Positions 49,694 through 59,391 of a stretch of 64,000 nucleotides of DNA are shown one piece after another. Each line of letters starts with the position of its first letter. Position 1 is the stretch's first letter. This DNA comes from Bradyrhizobium mercantei (GTDB lineage Bacteria; Pseudomonadota; Alphaproteobacteria; Rhizobiales; Xanthobacteraceae): NCBI RefSeq assembly GCF_001982635.1, contig NZ_MKFI01000011.1:62001-126000 (forward strand). The letters run 5' to 3'. The translations under genes and the position numbers were made by a program. The notes beneath the pieces were generated by a model. That model saw only the letters and a list, made by a program, of their open reading frames with translations. It did not search any database and had not been told where the DNA came from.

Positions 49694-51228
49694 GGCCTCG
49701 CCAGCGCATTGTGCCAATCCGATTGCGATGACCGGTCGTTCGACCGAAGGCCGGCCAGCAAGGCTGCGGTCTTCGGTTGAACCCGCGAGCCGTCGATCAC
49801 CTCGAGCTGGCCGCATCGGTTGAGCGTGTGCAGCTTGCGCCCGGTCCATTGCGGCCCGGGCTTGAGCAGATGCCGAACTTCCTGCCTATAGGTCGTCGGC
49901 GACAGTTCGAGCACCTCCGCAAGTCCGAGTGCCGCGCCGTATCCGTTGGTGCAATCCTGCACCGGCCGCCACAGTCTGCCATCGACGGTCACGAAGTTTC
50001 CGGCCGGCCGCGTGGTCGCGCGATCGATCAGGATCGGATTGCTCGCATGCGGCTTCCACGGCCCGAACAGCTGCTCGGCGTAGTAGATCGCCAGCGTGTC
50101 GGAATATCCGCCGGTGCCGTCGCGCCAGGCTCCGAACATGTAGTGAAGGCCGTTGTGCTGCGTGATGGTCACATCGGCAAGTTCGAGCCCGGACAGGAGC
50201 GTTGCGTGCCGCTCCCATTTGTCCGGAAAGCGGATGCATTTGTAGATCGGAACGTCCCGATGCGCGGTGCTTTCCGGGATCATCCAGAGTTCGCCACCGT
50301 GCTCGATCAGGAACGGATAGGACAGATGCCAGGGCTCTTCCAGCACCGGCTGCACCGCGCCGATCGGCCCACTGCCATCGAATTCGATCGCGGAGATGAT
50401 GCCCTTGCCGGTGCGGTGGTCGAGGTCTTCGAAGAACACGAAGGTCCGGCCCTGCCATTTCACCGGGACAGGATCGGCATAGAAGTGGTTGCCGGGATCG
50501 CCGAGCACCTTCCAGGCAGGGCCCGACAAGTCGCCGCTGCGCCAGACATCGGCATCCTCGGCGTAGCGCCAGCCGATATGCCAATGCGGCGCGTAGCAGC
50601 AGAGACGATAGATTTCCTTTGCGATCGACGTCGCAACGCCACGCATCACAAAGGGCGCGGGATTCGGCGCTGCGCTGCCGCTCACCGGGACGGCCAGTTG
50701 CGGCACCAGCCGCGGAGCCCCCGACAGAATCGGCGGCAGCATCGACAGCGTGCGCAGCATGACCGTTTCGAGCCCGCCGCTCAGGCCGGCCGCGATCTCC
50801 GCGGAAGGATGGCCGCGGTCCATCACCGCGCCGTCGCGCTCATTGACGATTTCGATCACCGGCAGGTCGCCGGCGAGAATGGCCGCCAGTGCGGCGCCTT
50901 CTCCGGCGTGGCCGTTGAAGCGCGGACGGAGATAGAGCTGTGCGGAGCAGTTCGGATCGCGCTCGGCGCCGGTGAAGTCGACCACCACGTCGGGGTTGCC
51001 TGCGCGCGGCCGCTCCGGGATCGTCTTCAACCTGTCGGCGCCGCCGGCCTTGCCCTTGCGCAGCACGATGCGCTCCAGCTCGAAGAGGGCGTGCAGGCCC
51101 GCGGGGCGGGGCCCCGGCGTCGTAATCCAGGCAATTTGAACGGGGATATCCTGATCGTTGACGCGCAGTGACTCACGGCACATCCAGAGCCGCGGCTGCT
51201 CGCGATCGCAGCGAAACTCGATAATCAT
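49672..51228 (-). CDS. Glucosamine inositolphosphorylceramide transferase-like beta-propeller protein
   Basis: The 518-residue protein has a C-terminal half (about residues 230-470) with repeated blade motifs (DPGNHFYADPVPVKWQGRTFVFFED, LWMIPESTAHRDVPIY, HYMFGAWRDG). This matches the beta-propeller region that I know as GINT1_N-like in glycan-related proteins. The N-terminal part may be a separate sugar-nucleotide or formyl-transferase-type domain, which I cannot name. No signal peptide. It begins a locus of exopolysaccharide genes and lies just downstream of the GT4 gene on the same strand. Confidence 0.7.
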   Translation of the reverse strand: MIIEFRCDREQPRLWMCRESLRVNDQDIPVQIAWITTPGPRPAGLHALFELERIVLRKGKAGGADRLKTIPERPRAGNPDVVVDFTGAERDPNCSAQLYLRPRFNGHAGEGAALAAILAGDLPVIEIVNERDGAVMDRGHPSAEIAAGLSGGLETVMLRTLSMLPPILSGAPRLVPQLAVPVSGSAAPNPAPFVMRGVATSIAKEIYRLCCYAPHWHIGWRYAEDADVWRSGDLSGPAWKVLGDPGNHFYADPVPVKWQGRTFVFFEDLDHRTGKGIISAIEFDGSGPIGAVQPVLEEPWHLSYPFLIEHGGELWMIPESTAHRDVPIYKCIRFPDKWERHATLLSGLELADVTITQHNGLHYMFGAWRDGTGGYSDTLAIYYAEQLFGPWKPHASNPILIDRATTRPAGNFVTVDGRLWRPVQDCTNGYGAALGLAEVLELSPTTYRQEVRHLLKPGPQWTGRKLHTLNRCGQLEVIDGSRVQPKTAALLAGLRSNDRSSQSDWHNALARPIARRPH

Positions 51229-51243
51229 GGCCAGCCCAACTTC

Positions 51244-52545
51244 CTAGTGCGCGTCCGCCCCCACGGCGTCGGCGAGAATGCGGACGTATTCCTCTATCAT
51301 GGCATCCAACGAGTAGCGCGACTTCAGGCCCACGGCGCTTTGCCGCAGCTGGTCGCTCAACGAACGATCGGTCAGGACCTTCGACACCGCGGCCGAAAAC
51401 TCGGCCTCGTTTGCGGCGTCAACGAAGATTGCCGCGGGCTGTCCTTCGTAGGACAGCACCTCGCGCAGCACCGGGAGATCATTGACGACGCAGGGAATGC
51501 CGGCGCTCGCGGCTTCGACCGCGGCGAGGCCGAAAGTCTCGGCCTGCGTCGGGAAGACGAAGACGTCGAGGCACGCCAGGAAATCGGCCATCTGGCGCGG
51601 CGGAATCTCGCCGATGAAGTGCAGGCGGTCCGAGACCTTGAGCTCGTCCGCCAGGGTTTTCAGTCGCCCTTCATCGGCGCCCTGGCCGGCGAGCGCGAGG
51701 TGCCACGATGGGTCGGCAGCCAGCAGGCGAATGGCCGCATCGAGCCGCTTGTGCGGGTGCAGCCGTGCCGCGCAGCCGAGCAGGGTGCGATCCGGCGGCA
51801 GCTTGAACTGTTGCCGTGCAACGTCCTTCGGCAGCGAGTGCGACTTGTCGTCGAAGCCGTGCGGGACGTGCTTCATGCGCGATCGATAGGGCGCGGGGTA
51901 GCGGGCGTATTCCCGCTCCATGTCCCGCGAATTCAGCGTGATGCACTGGAAGAAGCCGGTCGACCCCATGATGATGTCGGCGGCGCGCACCGGCATGCTC
52001 ATCGACAGCGCCGACGACACCTGGTTGGCGATGACGGGAGCGCGGCTGACGAGCCGCGACACGCCGCCGCCGATCACGTTGCCGAAGTGCTGGAAGGTCA
52101 GGACGACGTCGGGCCTGATGGTCCTGAGATGGCCGGCGAGCGTCCACAGCATGCGCAGCAGCGCCAGCGGATTTCCCGGGCGGGTCTGTGCGCAGTAGAA
52201 CGTGTTGGGCGGCTCGTCGAAGGAATCCGATTTGCGGAAGAAGAACAGGTTGCTGACGTCGTAGCCGCGCGCAGTGAGGCCGGCACCGAGCAGCCGCGAT
52301 ATCTCCTGCGCGCCGGCGTTCTCGGCCTGGGTCTGCACCAGGACGACACGCAGCTTCGGCTTGCTCTCGTTCGGTCGATCGCGCGACGCGGTCGGTGCCT
52401 CGCGCAATTCTGTGCCCGGCGCGTAATGGAGCACGGATTCCTCACCCGTCGAGGGAGTGGTTTGGTCTCCCTGATTTTTGCGCGCGTATTTATCACGCGA
52501 AGCGCGCTCGTGCACCGAGTAGCGCGTGGTGAGGTTACTGCTCAT
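51244..52545 (-). CDS. GT4-family glycosyltransferase
   Basis: The 433-residue protein is a retaining GT-B enzyme. It has RVVLVQTQAENAGAQEISRLLGAG at the start of the N-domain and the GT4 C-domain motifs LLGCAARLHPHKRLDAAI, DRLHFIGEIP and ETFGLAAVEAASAGIPCVV (E-x7-E). About 60 disordered residues precede the fold, so an internal start is possible. It transfers a sugar to a lipid-linked acceptor in exopolysaccharide assembly; specificity is unknown. It diverges from the co-polymerase gene. Confidence 0.88.
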   Translation of the reverse strand: MSSNLTTRYSVHERASRDKYARKNQGDQTTPSTGEESVLHYAPGTELREAPTASRDRPNESKPKLRVVLVQTQAENAGAQEISRLLGAGLTARGYDVSNLFFFRKSDSFDEPPNTFYCAQTRPGNPLALLRMLWTLAGHLRTIRPDVVLTFQHFGNVIGGGVSRLVSRAPVIANQVSSALSMSMPVRAADIIMGSTGFFQCITLNSRDMEREYARYPAPYRSRMKHVPHGFDDKSHSLPKDVARQQFKLPPDRTLLGCAARLHPHKRLDAAIRLLAADPSWHLALAGQGADEGRLKTLADELKVSDRLHFIGEIPPRQMADFLACLDVFVFPTQAETFGLAAVEAASAGIPCVVNDLPVLREVLSYEGQPAAIFVDAANEAEFSAAVSKVLTDRSLSDQLRQSAVGLKSRYSLDAMIEEYVRILADAVGADAH

Positions 52546-52722
52546 TTGGTGCGATCAGACATTGCCAGCAATCGAGAGCCATTGTCTCACACATAGGGTA
52601 CAGCGGGCTCGTTAACTAATTGGTTACGGCCGCATCAAGAGGGGGTAACTGCGGATTAACCATAGATATTTACGTTGGGCCGGCACTGAGCAGTGCCGTC
52701 AGTAAAGTAGAGTCAGAGCCCC
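52546..52722. promoter_or_regulatory. Divergent exopolysaccharide promoter region
   Basis: It lies between GT4 and the co-polymerase. TAACTAATTGGTTA (52613-52626) is a 14-bp palindrome with one mismatched pair, a possible operator. AT-rich GATTAACC and GATATTTACG are nearby. No exact promoter is claimed. Confidence 0.4.
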
Positions 52723-54840
52723 ATGAAGTTCGGTAGCCGCGTCGGCCCGAGACGTTCCGATGCCACGGAACCCGCAGCGTCGTGGGAAACTGCCGGCGTG
52801 CCGACCGGCCAATCCTCCGCGGAAACCACCAAGGGCGTGCTAAGCATTCCAGGCGTGCTGGCCTTTTTTCGCGAGAACGGTCAACGCATCCTGATGCTCG
52901 CCGCGGTCATCTTCGCCGTCGGTATCATCCTGCTGATGCTGATCCCGGCGCGCTACGCCGCGACGGCGCTCGTCGTCGTCGATCCGCGCGAGCAGCGTGT
53001 GACCACCGATCAGGACGTCCTGCCGGGGATCGGGCAAGATGCCGCAGCCCTGCAGAGCTACGTCGAGATCGCCAAGTCGGACGGATTTCTCGGGCCGCTG
53101 ATCGATCAGCTCAAGGTCGCCGAGGACAGCGACATCGCGGGCGGCAGGACCGACGCCACGCGCCTGCTCGACCGGTTTCGCAACCGGCTCGATATCTCCA
53201 GGCGCGGATTGACCTATGTCATCGCCATCAAGTTCACGTCCAACAACCCGCAGCGCGCGGCGTATTACGCCAATGCGATCGCCGAGGCGTTCGTCGCCAG
53301 CCAGCGCGGAACGCGCAGCGTGGCAACCGACGAGGCTGCCGACTGGTTGAAGAGCCGGCTCAAGACATTGAACGACCGGCTGCGCTCGTCGGAAGATGCC
53401 GTCGCCAAATTCAAGCTCGAGCACCGCATCGTCAACGCCGGCAAGGAATCCACCACCCAGCAATTGCGCGTCACCGACCTGACGCAGCAAGTCGCCGCCG
53501 CGCGCGCCCGCACCGAAGAAGCCAAGGCCCGCTACGAGCAGTCGCAGCGCGACCTGAAGGCCAATGTCGACGGGCCGGTCAAGCAGGACCTGCTCAGCGT
53601 GCTGCGTGCCCAACGCTCGGCGCTCAACGACCAGATCGCGCAGAAGCGCGCGGTGCTCGGCGACCGCCATCCCGATCTGGTGATATCGCTCAGCCAGCTG
53701 AACGACCTCAACAGGCAGATCGAGATCGAGCGGAAGAAGAACATCGACACCGCGAAGTCGGAATATGAGGCGCAACGCGACCAGCAGAAGGCGCTCGAGG
53801 ACCAGTTGAAGGCGGTTGAATCGCAGATCCTGGTGGACGGTCAGGCGCTCGTTAAGTTGCAGGAATTGCAGCGCGACGCCGACGCCAACAAGAACATCTA
53901 CGAGCAGTTCCTCTCGCGCTACAAGACGACCGACGAGCAGCGGCTGCTGCAGAGCTCGCAGACCAAGGTCGCCTCGCCTGCGACGCCGCCGGTGCGTTCG
54001 ACGATGCCGCCGCTTCCGCTGTTGCTCGCGGCGCTCGCAATCGTCTCGCTGCTGACGTCGACGGCGATCGTCGCCGTTCCCGGCCTCAATCTGAAGCAGC
54101 TCCCGATCAAGCCCCTTCCGCCGCTTCGGCGGGCCGAGCCACCCGCGCCGGCCTCGGCCCCGGCCGTGCCGCAGCCTGCGCTGCCGCCGGGATTGCCGGT
54201 GCTGGCCCGGATTCCCAACATGGTGTCGCCGGATGCCGTCAGGAGCGTCTGGCAGACGCCGATTTCCACGACGGCCGAGCCCGATCTCAGTCCGCATCTT
54301 CAATTGCTGGTCGAGAACATCGAGCAGCTTCCCGGCGATCACGGCAAGGTGGCGCTCCTGCTGTCGGTCGAGGCCGGCGCGGGCGGCAGCACCGTTGCCC
54401 GGTCGCTCAATCGCTCCGCCGTGAAGAACGGCACGCTCAGCGTCCTGATCGAGATGGAAGCCAAGCGCGCCGAGGCCGCGCCGCCGCAAGGCTCCGGGAT
54501 CATCAAGGCCGACCTGCCGTCCGTCGTCGAACTCTTGGGCGCCAGCAGCAAGGCGCCGCCCTATCCGCCGGACGACATTCGCGCCGATTTCGGCCTCATC
54601 ATCGTCGATGCGTCGTCGTTTGCCATGCAGCCGGATGCGGTCGCGCTGGCCGCCCATGCCGATCTGGTGATCCTCGTGGTTCGCGAGGGTGCCGCCAACG
54701 CGGCCGCGATCGGCAAGGCGCGGGCTGATCTAGCCAGATTTGGGTCGGTCCCGACCGCGCTCGTCGTCAATCGCGTGGCGGCCAATGCCGCCGTTCGCAG
54801 CCCTCAGGGCGAAGCCCTGGGATTGGCAAAGGCGATTTAG
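52723..54840 (+). CDS. Wzz/ExoP-like polysaccharide co-polymerase with degenerate kinase domain
   Basis: The 705-residue membrane protein controls exopolysaccharide chain length or export. A first helix is at about 54-76, followed by a large periplasmic coiled-coil part (DRLRSSEDAVAKFKLEHRIV, VGN-type pattern) and a second helix at about 427-449. The C-terminus resembles a BY-kinase ATPase, but the Walker A is degenerate: S548 V E A G A G G555 S T, with Gly in place of Lys. Walker A' reads VLIEMEAKR, and Walker B is weak (LIIVDASS). There is no terminal Tyr cluster. ATP hydrolysis and autophosphorylation are therefore doubtful. Confidence 0.88.
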   Translation: MKFGSRVGPRRSDATEPAASWETAGVPTGQSSAETTKGVLSIPGVLAFFRENGQRILMLAAVIFAVGIILLMLIPARYAATALVVVDPREQRVTTDQDVLPGIGQDAAALQSYVEIAKSDGFLGPLIDQLKVAEDSDIAGGRTDATRLLDRFRNRLDISRRGLTYVIAIKFTSNNPQRAAYYANAIAEAFVASQRGTRSVATDEAADWLKSRLKTLNDRLRSSEDAVAKFKLEHRIVNAGKESTTQQLRVTDLTQQVAAARARTEEAKARYEQSQRDLKANVDGPVKQDLLSVLRAQRSALNDQIAQKRAVLGDRHPDLVISLSQLNDLNRQIEIERKKNIDTAKSEYEAQRDQQKALEDQLKAVESQILVDGQALVKLQELQRDADANKNIYEQFLSRYKTTDEQRLLQSSQTKVASPATPPVRSTMPPLPLLLAALAIVSLLTSTAIVAVPGLNLKQLPIKPLPPLRRAEPPAPASAPAVPQPALPPGLPVLARIPNMVSPDAVRSVWQTPISTTAEPDLSPHLQLLVENIEQLPGDHGKVALLLSVEAGAGGSTVARSLNRSAVKNGTLSVLIEMEAKRAEAAPPQGSGIIKADLPSVVELLGASSKAPPYPPDDIRADFGLIIVDASSFAMQPDAVALAAHADLVILVVREGAANAAAIGKARADLARFGSVPTALVVNRVAANAAVRSPQGEALGLAKAI

Positions 54841-54847
54841 CTAAGTC

Positions 54848-56236
54848 CTAGTCGTTGCCGTCGGCAACGCGAACCGCATAGGCCCCTTGCTTCGGCGACG
54901 ACAGATGCGACAGCACCAGGATTGACGGGTCGACGCCGGTCCGCCGGCGGCACAGCACGTTGAGCGCGATGGTCGCGAGCGCCAGCGAGACCGTCGCCGA
55001 GATCGCGGCGCCGAGCACGCCGAGCCAGGGGATCAGCACGACAAATCCGACCAGCCGCAGCGCCACGTTGGCGGCGACCACCGGAACATAATCGCGCTCA
55101 TGCCCGGTCAGTTGCAGAACCGCGGCCGAGGGACCGCCGGCCGCCTGGACCGCGGTTCCGATCGCGAGCACGATCAGCACCCACTGCTGCGCGGCGAAGT
55201 GCGGCCCGAACAGGCCGAGAAGATAGGGCGCGCCGACCCAGACGATGACGAGCCCGCTGAGCACGCAGAGCGCGGTCACCTCGGCCATCAGCTTCAGCGT
55301 ATGTTCGAGCTCGCTGTGATTTTTGCTGAAGTACAGCGAGGGCAGCCGGCGCGCACCGAAGGTGTAGAGCGCGGCCGACAGCATGGCGAAGATGTTCGCC
55401 AGGCGCGAGGCAGCGAAATAGACGCCCGCGGTGGCCGGATCCAGCATCCAGTAGACCAGGATGACGTCGAAATACTGGTTTGCCGCTTCGAGAATGGAGG
55501 AGAGCCAGAAGCGGAACGCGCTCCGGTTCCAGCGTGAGCTCTCGAAGCGTGCGGTGACCGAGCGCAGGTTGGGCAGCACGCGCATGATCGACACGATCTG
55601 CACGATCAGCCCGAGCGCCATCGCGACGCTCATCGCGGTGAACAGTTCGGCGGGGGTGAGCTGCCGGTGGCCGAACAGCACTGCGATCAGGGCCAGCACA
55701 ACGGCAACGCGCCAGAAGAACTCCCGATTGCCTTCGCCCATCAGGATGCTGACCAGCGACCTTGCGATCTGGCTGCCGAGCATCAGGCCGGCATTGACGG
55801 CAGTGTACGCCGAGACCGAGAGGATCAGGAGCCACCACTCGCCGCGAATGCTTGCCACCGCCGCGATCGCGGCGATCGAGATCAACATGCCGATCGCGGA
55901 ATTCCTCAGGCTCGACAGCAGCACGCCCTTGGTGAACTCGCTCTCGCCGCGTACCTCGTACTCGTTGAGGAAGCGGACCAGCAGCAGCTCCTGGCCGGCG
56001 AGGCCTATGACCGAGGCGATCTGGGCCACGGAGAGCAGGGTCGCAAAGTCGCCGAATGCATCCGGCGTCATCGCCCGTGCGGCCAGCGAGAACAACGCGA
56101 ACGCGAGCCCGCCGCTGCCAACCTTGAGCAGGATGGTCCCGGCAACGCCGCGCGTGACATCGCGCCGTAGCAATTGAAGAACAGAGGCAATCACCAGAGA
56201 CGTCTCAATATCCAGTCGGGCTGTTGACCGTAGCAA
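54848..56236 (-). CDS. Wzx-like oligosaccharide flippase
   Basis: The 462-residue protein has about 12-14 membrane helices and the polysaccharide-synthesis (PST) pattern, with GTILLKVGSGGLAFALFSLAARAMTPDAFGDFA at the start and a second repeated unit around residue 250 (FDVILVYWMLDPATAGVYFAASRLA). It should move lipid-linked repeat units across the inner membrane. It converges on the co-polymerase gene with only seven bases between stops. Confidence 0.87.
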   Translation of the reverse strand: MLRSTARLDIETSLVIASVLQLLRRDVTRGVAGTILLKVGSGGLAFALFSLAARAMTPDAFGDFATLLSVAQIASVIGLAGQELLLVRFLNEYEVRGESEFTKGVLLSSLRNSAIGMLISIAAIAAVASIRGEWWLLILSVSAYTAVNAGLMLGSQIARSLVSILMGEGNREFFWRVAVVLALIAVLFGHRQLTPAELFTAMSVAMALGLIVQIVSIMRVLPNLRSVTARFESSRWNRSAFRFWLSSILEAANQYFDVILVYWMLDPATAGVYFAASRLANIFAMLSAALYTFGARRLPSLYFSKNHSELEHTLKLMAEVTALCVLSGLVIVWVGAPYLLGLFGPHFAAQQWVLIVLAIGTAVQAAGGPSAAVLQLTGHERDYVPVVAANVALRLVGFVVLIPWLGVLGAAISATVSLALATIALNVLCRRRTGVDPSILVLSHLSSPKQGAYAVRVADGND

Positions 56237-56677
56237 GCGGTGAAGTCTGGAGTGTTAATGTTCTCTTGCTAAGATTCCGTTCCTTCCGAATGGCTTCCGG
56301 CTCCACGCAGTTGTGAATCGGGCCAAATGTCGCGGTGCTCCATTCTGGAACGTCGCCGCCCGCTCTGTCTCCAAACGGTGCAGGTTGGTGCCGCGCTCGG
56401 TCCAGTGCAACGGAGCGCGCCAGTGAGGCCTGCGCCGGCGCGTCAACGCCACAGCGCCACTGCCGGGGCAATCGCCCCGCCGTCCTGCTGCGGAGCCTGC
56501 AAACGTTCGGTTTCATGGCCGACCACGGTGCAAAGCATGTGCCGGGAGCCGGCTGCTCGCGGTCCGGATGCTTTCGTTAACCTCAATATTGGGGCTCGTG
56601 GTGCTCGCGCGGAGTGGCGGCACGGCAGGCAAGGAACTTGCAGTTCCGCGGGCAACTAGCCGTCGGAGCGGACAAAC
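56237..56677. other. Gene-free divergent region in the exopolysaccharide locus
   Basis: About 440 bases between the flippase (minus) and FAD protein (plus). No supported coding frame. Promoters for both must lie here. An AT-rich patch near 56255-56290 is a candidate for the flippase promoter; I cannot fix exact boxes. Confidence 0.4.
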
Positions 56678-57898
56678 ATGGTTGTCGAAGAAAGTATGAC
56701 TAAGCCGATTGCGACCTCCGAGACCGAGGTCATCGAAGCTGACGTCGCCATTGTTGGCGCCGGTCTGGCAGGCTCGCTCGCGAGGGCAGTGCTCGCCCGA
56801 GCCGGGTACCGGGTCGTCCTGATCGACAAGCGCTCGATTCCGCCGGACGAATTCCGCGTCGAGAAACTCGCCGGACGACAGATCGATAGCCTGCGCCGGC
56901 TGGGCTTCATCGACGACGTCAAGGCCATCGCCGCGCCCTACGACCGGGTGCTCAACATCAGGAACGGCAGGCTGGTCGATATCGGCGTCGGCCGATCCTA
57001 CGGGGTTTCCTATGCCAACCTCGTCAACATGGCCCGCGGCCTGACGCCGGACCAGTCGGGTTTCCTGCTCGACCAGGTGACCAATGTCAGCTGCAGCGAG
57101 GATCGTCAGCAATTGACGCTGGTTTCCGGAAAGCGCGTCGTCTCGCGTCTGGTCATCCTGGCGACCGGCATGGCGAACGCGCTCGGCCACGGTCTTGGAA
57201 TGCGCCGGCAGATGCTGGCGGCGCGCCACTCGGTTTCCTTCGGCTTCACGATCGCGCGTCCCGACAACGCGCCGTTCGATTTCGACGCGCTGACCTGCTA
57301 CGGCAAGCAGGCGGCCGACGGCGTCGATTATCTCAGCCTGTTTCCGATGTCGGGAGGCATGCGGGCGAACCTGTTCATGTTCCGCGACCCGACCGATCCG
57401 ATCATGCGCGAGCTGCGCCGCGACACCAGGCAGACGCTGCTTCGCCTGATGCCGGGACTGGAAACCTATCTCGGCGATTTCCAGGTCGTCGGCCAGGTGC
57501 AGAACTGGGTCATGGACCTGACCGTGACCGAGGGCCATTTGCAGCCCGGCGTCGTGCTGATCGGCGATGCGTTCCAGACCAACTGTCCCGCCGCCGGGAC
57601 CGGCGTCGGCCGGCTGCTGGTGGATGTCGAGCGTCTGTGCATGGATTATGTGCCACGCTGGCTCGAGACCGACGGCATGGGCACCGACAAGATTGCGCAG
57701 TTCTATTCCGATCATGACAAGCTCGCCGCCGACCAGCACTCGCTGCATCTGGCACGCTACCGGGAGGCGTTGACCTCGAACACCGACGTGCGCTGGACCA
57801 TGCAGCGGAAGCTGCACTTCCTGCGCCGGATGGTCACGCATCAGGTGGACCGGATTCACCCGGGATGGGTGATGCGCGTCCGCAGCGCGCTCCGCTAG
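56678..57898 (+). CDS. FAD-dependent oxidoreductase/monooxygenase
   Basis: The 406-residue flavoprotein has the N-terminal FAD fingerprint VAIVGAGLAGSLARAVLARAGYRVVLIDKR and the family GD loop VVLIGDAFQTNCPAAGTGVGRLLVDVERL. It is a p-hydroxybenzoate-hydroxylase or geranylgeranyl-reductase-type fold. Located inside the exopolysaccharide locus, so it may modify a lipid or sugar. Substrate is unknown. CGGAG precedes the ATG. Confidence 0.82.
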   Translation: MVVEESMTKPIATSETEVIEADVAIVGAGLAGSLARAVLARAGYRVVLIDKRSIPPDEFRVEKLAGRQIDSLRRLGFIDDVKAIAAPYDRVLNIRNGRLVDIGVGRSYGVSYANLVNMARGLTPDQSGFLLDQVTNVSCSEDRQQLTLVSGKRVVSRLVILATGMANALGHGLGMRRQMLAARHSVSFGFTIARPDNAPFDFDALTCYGKQAADGVDYLSLFPMSGGMRANLFMFRDPTDPIMRELRRDTRQTLLRLMPGLETYLGDFQVVGQVQNWVMDLTVTEGHLQPGVVLIGDAFQTNCPAAGTGVGRLLVDVERLCMDYVPRWLETDGMGTDKIAQFYSDHDKLAADQHSLHLARYREALTSNTDVRWTMQRKLHFLRRMVTHQVDRIHPGWVMRVRSALR

Positions 57899-57939
57899 GC
57901 GACCGTTAGCGCCGAGATCTTGCTCAAAACAAACAGCTC

Positions 57940-57967
57940 AAGCGCGATGAAGATTTTCATCGCGCTT
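57940..57967 (-). terminator. Bidirectional hairpin between convergent genes
   Basis: A perfect 12-bp stem AAGCGCGATGAA/TTCATCGCGCTT with a 4-base loop. It lies between the FAD gene stop and the acyltransferase stop. On the minus strand a T-rich GTTTGTTTTG follows shortly after. Confidence 0.7.
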
Positions 57968-59097
57968 CAGCGCGTGCCGGTCGAGGTGCGGATCGGCCTG
58001 AGGTCGGTCACGCGCTTGGCGGCCTGCTTGATCCAGGGTGCCTGCTTCAGGGCAAACAATGCGAGCGAGCCGGCCGCGCTGCCGGCCTGCGTCACCGCCG
58101 ACATCGGCGTCGGCTGACCGCCGAACTGCATCTTGTAGGGCTCGTCGCCGATGGTGAAGTCCAGCACCCGGCCGCCACGCTCGATGCAATCCTTGGCGAC
58201 GCTCTCGAATGTCAGCGCGCCGATCGACTGGCTCTTGTATCCATCGACGTCGAACCCCGTCATGACGACGAGGAGGCTGTCACGGTGGACCAGCCCGAGG
58301 GCGGTGGCGATGACTTCGCCATCCATCTTCATGGCGTAGAGCCGCGCGAGGGAGCCGAGGCCGCGAAGCGCCACGGTCGAATAGAAATCGAAATATTCCG
58401 GATGCTGCAGCAGGTCGCCGTCACCCTGCGCGTGGAAGCGCGGACCGCGAAACTTCCGCATCGTCGCCATGGCTTCGCCGATGGAGGCGTCGTCGTCGCA
58501 ACACGAGAAGGTGAGCGAGCCCTTCTTGTGGATCTGGCGCCATTTCTTTGCCAGCTCCTTCTGATAGGAGCGCCCCAACGCGTTGAGCTGCCATTGCTCG
58601 AACGGCGTGACCAGCACCGTCGCATAGGCGTTGGTGTCCATCAGGCTGCGGTGAGGTGCCCCGAGCAGATTCTCGATCGGCATCCTGGCATCGAGCAGCT
58701 TGGGCATGCGCAGCAGATCGAACGGCCGCACCAGTTGCCGAAGCCTCTCGCAGGCGCGTCCGTCCTGGAGCAGGTCGGCGAATGTCTTGATGCTGCAGAC
58801 CGGCGACAAATAATCGGACACGCGGAGGTCTGCGAATTCGATTGTGCGCATCGGCCCGCGGCGTACGCGCAGCATCGGCAATACGGCGGCCAGCGCGCCG
58901 GTTGCGCGGGAGCGGACGACCACGATCAGCGGCTTCGCCGCCGCCGCGGGAGCCAGCTTGCGATAGAGGCTGTCGAGCCATATCGGATGTTGGAAGGCAG
59001 TCGCATCCGAGCCTTCAAACAACGTCGCGTATTCTTCTGACAGGAAGTCGAATGCGTCGTCGATGCTGACATCGAACGCGTCATCATTCTTATTCAT
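57967..59097 (-). CDS. CelD/BioF2-like GNAT acyltransferase
   Basis: The 376-residue protein matches the Acetyltransf_6 (CelD-type) family. Its C-terminal GNAT fold includes ARLYAMKMDGEVIATALGLVHRDSLLVVMTGFD and GALTFESVAKDCIERGGRVLDFTIGDEPYKMQFGG. Such proteins in exopolysaccharide loci are thought to acylate sugars or are required for cellulose-like polymer export. No signal peptide is seen, so it should be cytoplasmic. It diverges from the WecB/TagA gene. Confidence 0.82.
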   Translation of the reverse strand: MNKNDDAFDVSIDDAFDFLSEEYATLFEGSDATAFQHPIWLDSLYRKLAPAAAAKPLIVVVRSRATGALAAVLPMLRVRRGPMRTIEFADLRVSDYLSPVCSIKTFADLLQDGRACERLRQLVRPFDLLRMPKLLDARMPIENLLGAPHRSLMDTNAYATVLVTPFEQWQLNALGRSYQKELAKKWRQIHKKGSLTFSCCDDDASIGEAMATMRKFRGPRFHAQGDGDLLQHPEYFDFYSTVALRGLGSLARLYAMKMDGEVIATALGLVHRDSLLVVMTGFDVDGYKSQSIGALTFESVAKDCIERGGRVLDFTIGDEPYKMQFGGQPTPMSAVTQAGSAAGSLALFALKQAPWIKQAAKRVTDLRPIRTSTGTR

Positions 59098-59391
59098 GGG
59101 AAACCAAAAACAAACGGGTTCTCAAAGCGCCGATCGAGCCGGCGCTATATCCTTATAGCAAAGGCTGATGGCGGCGGGCACCGGTAGAATAGGATTTGGA
59201 TTAATGTAATGCATCGACCTTTGCATATTGTTGCTGGTCGAGCGTCGCTTGCCTCCGAAACGATGCGCGCGGCCGGCATCGTTAACGATCTCTTTACGGC
59301 CTGAACCAATCGAGATTGCGACGCGACGCCGCGCCTGGTCTGGACCGGATATTGCAGTTGAGGGCACGGAAGCACTGGAGTCCCTCCTGAA

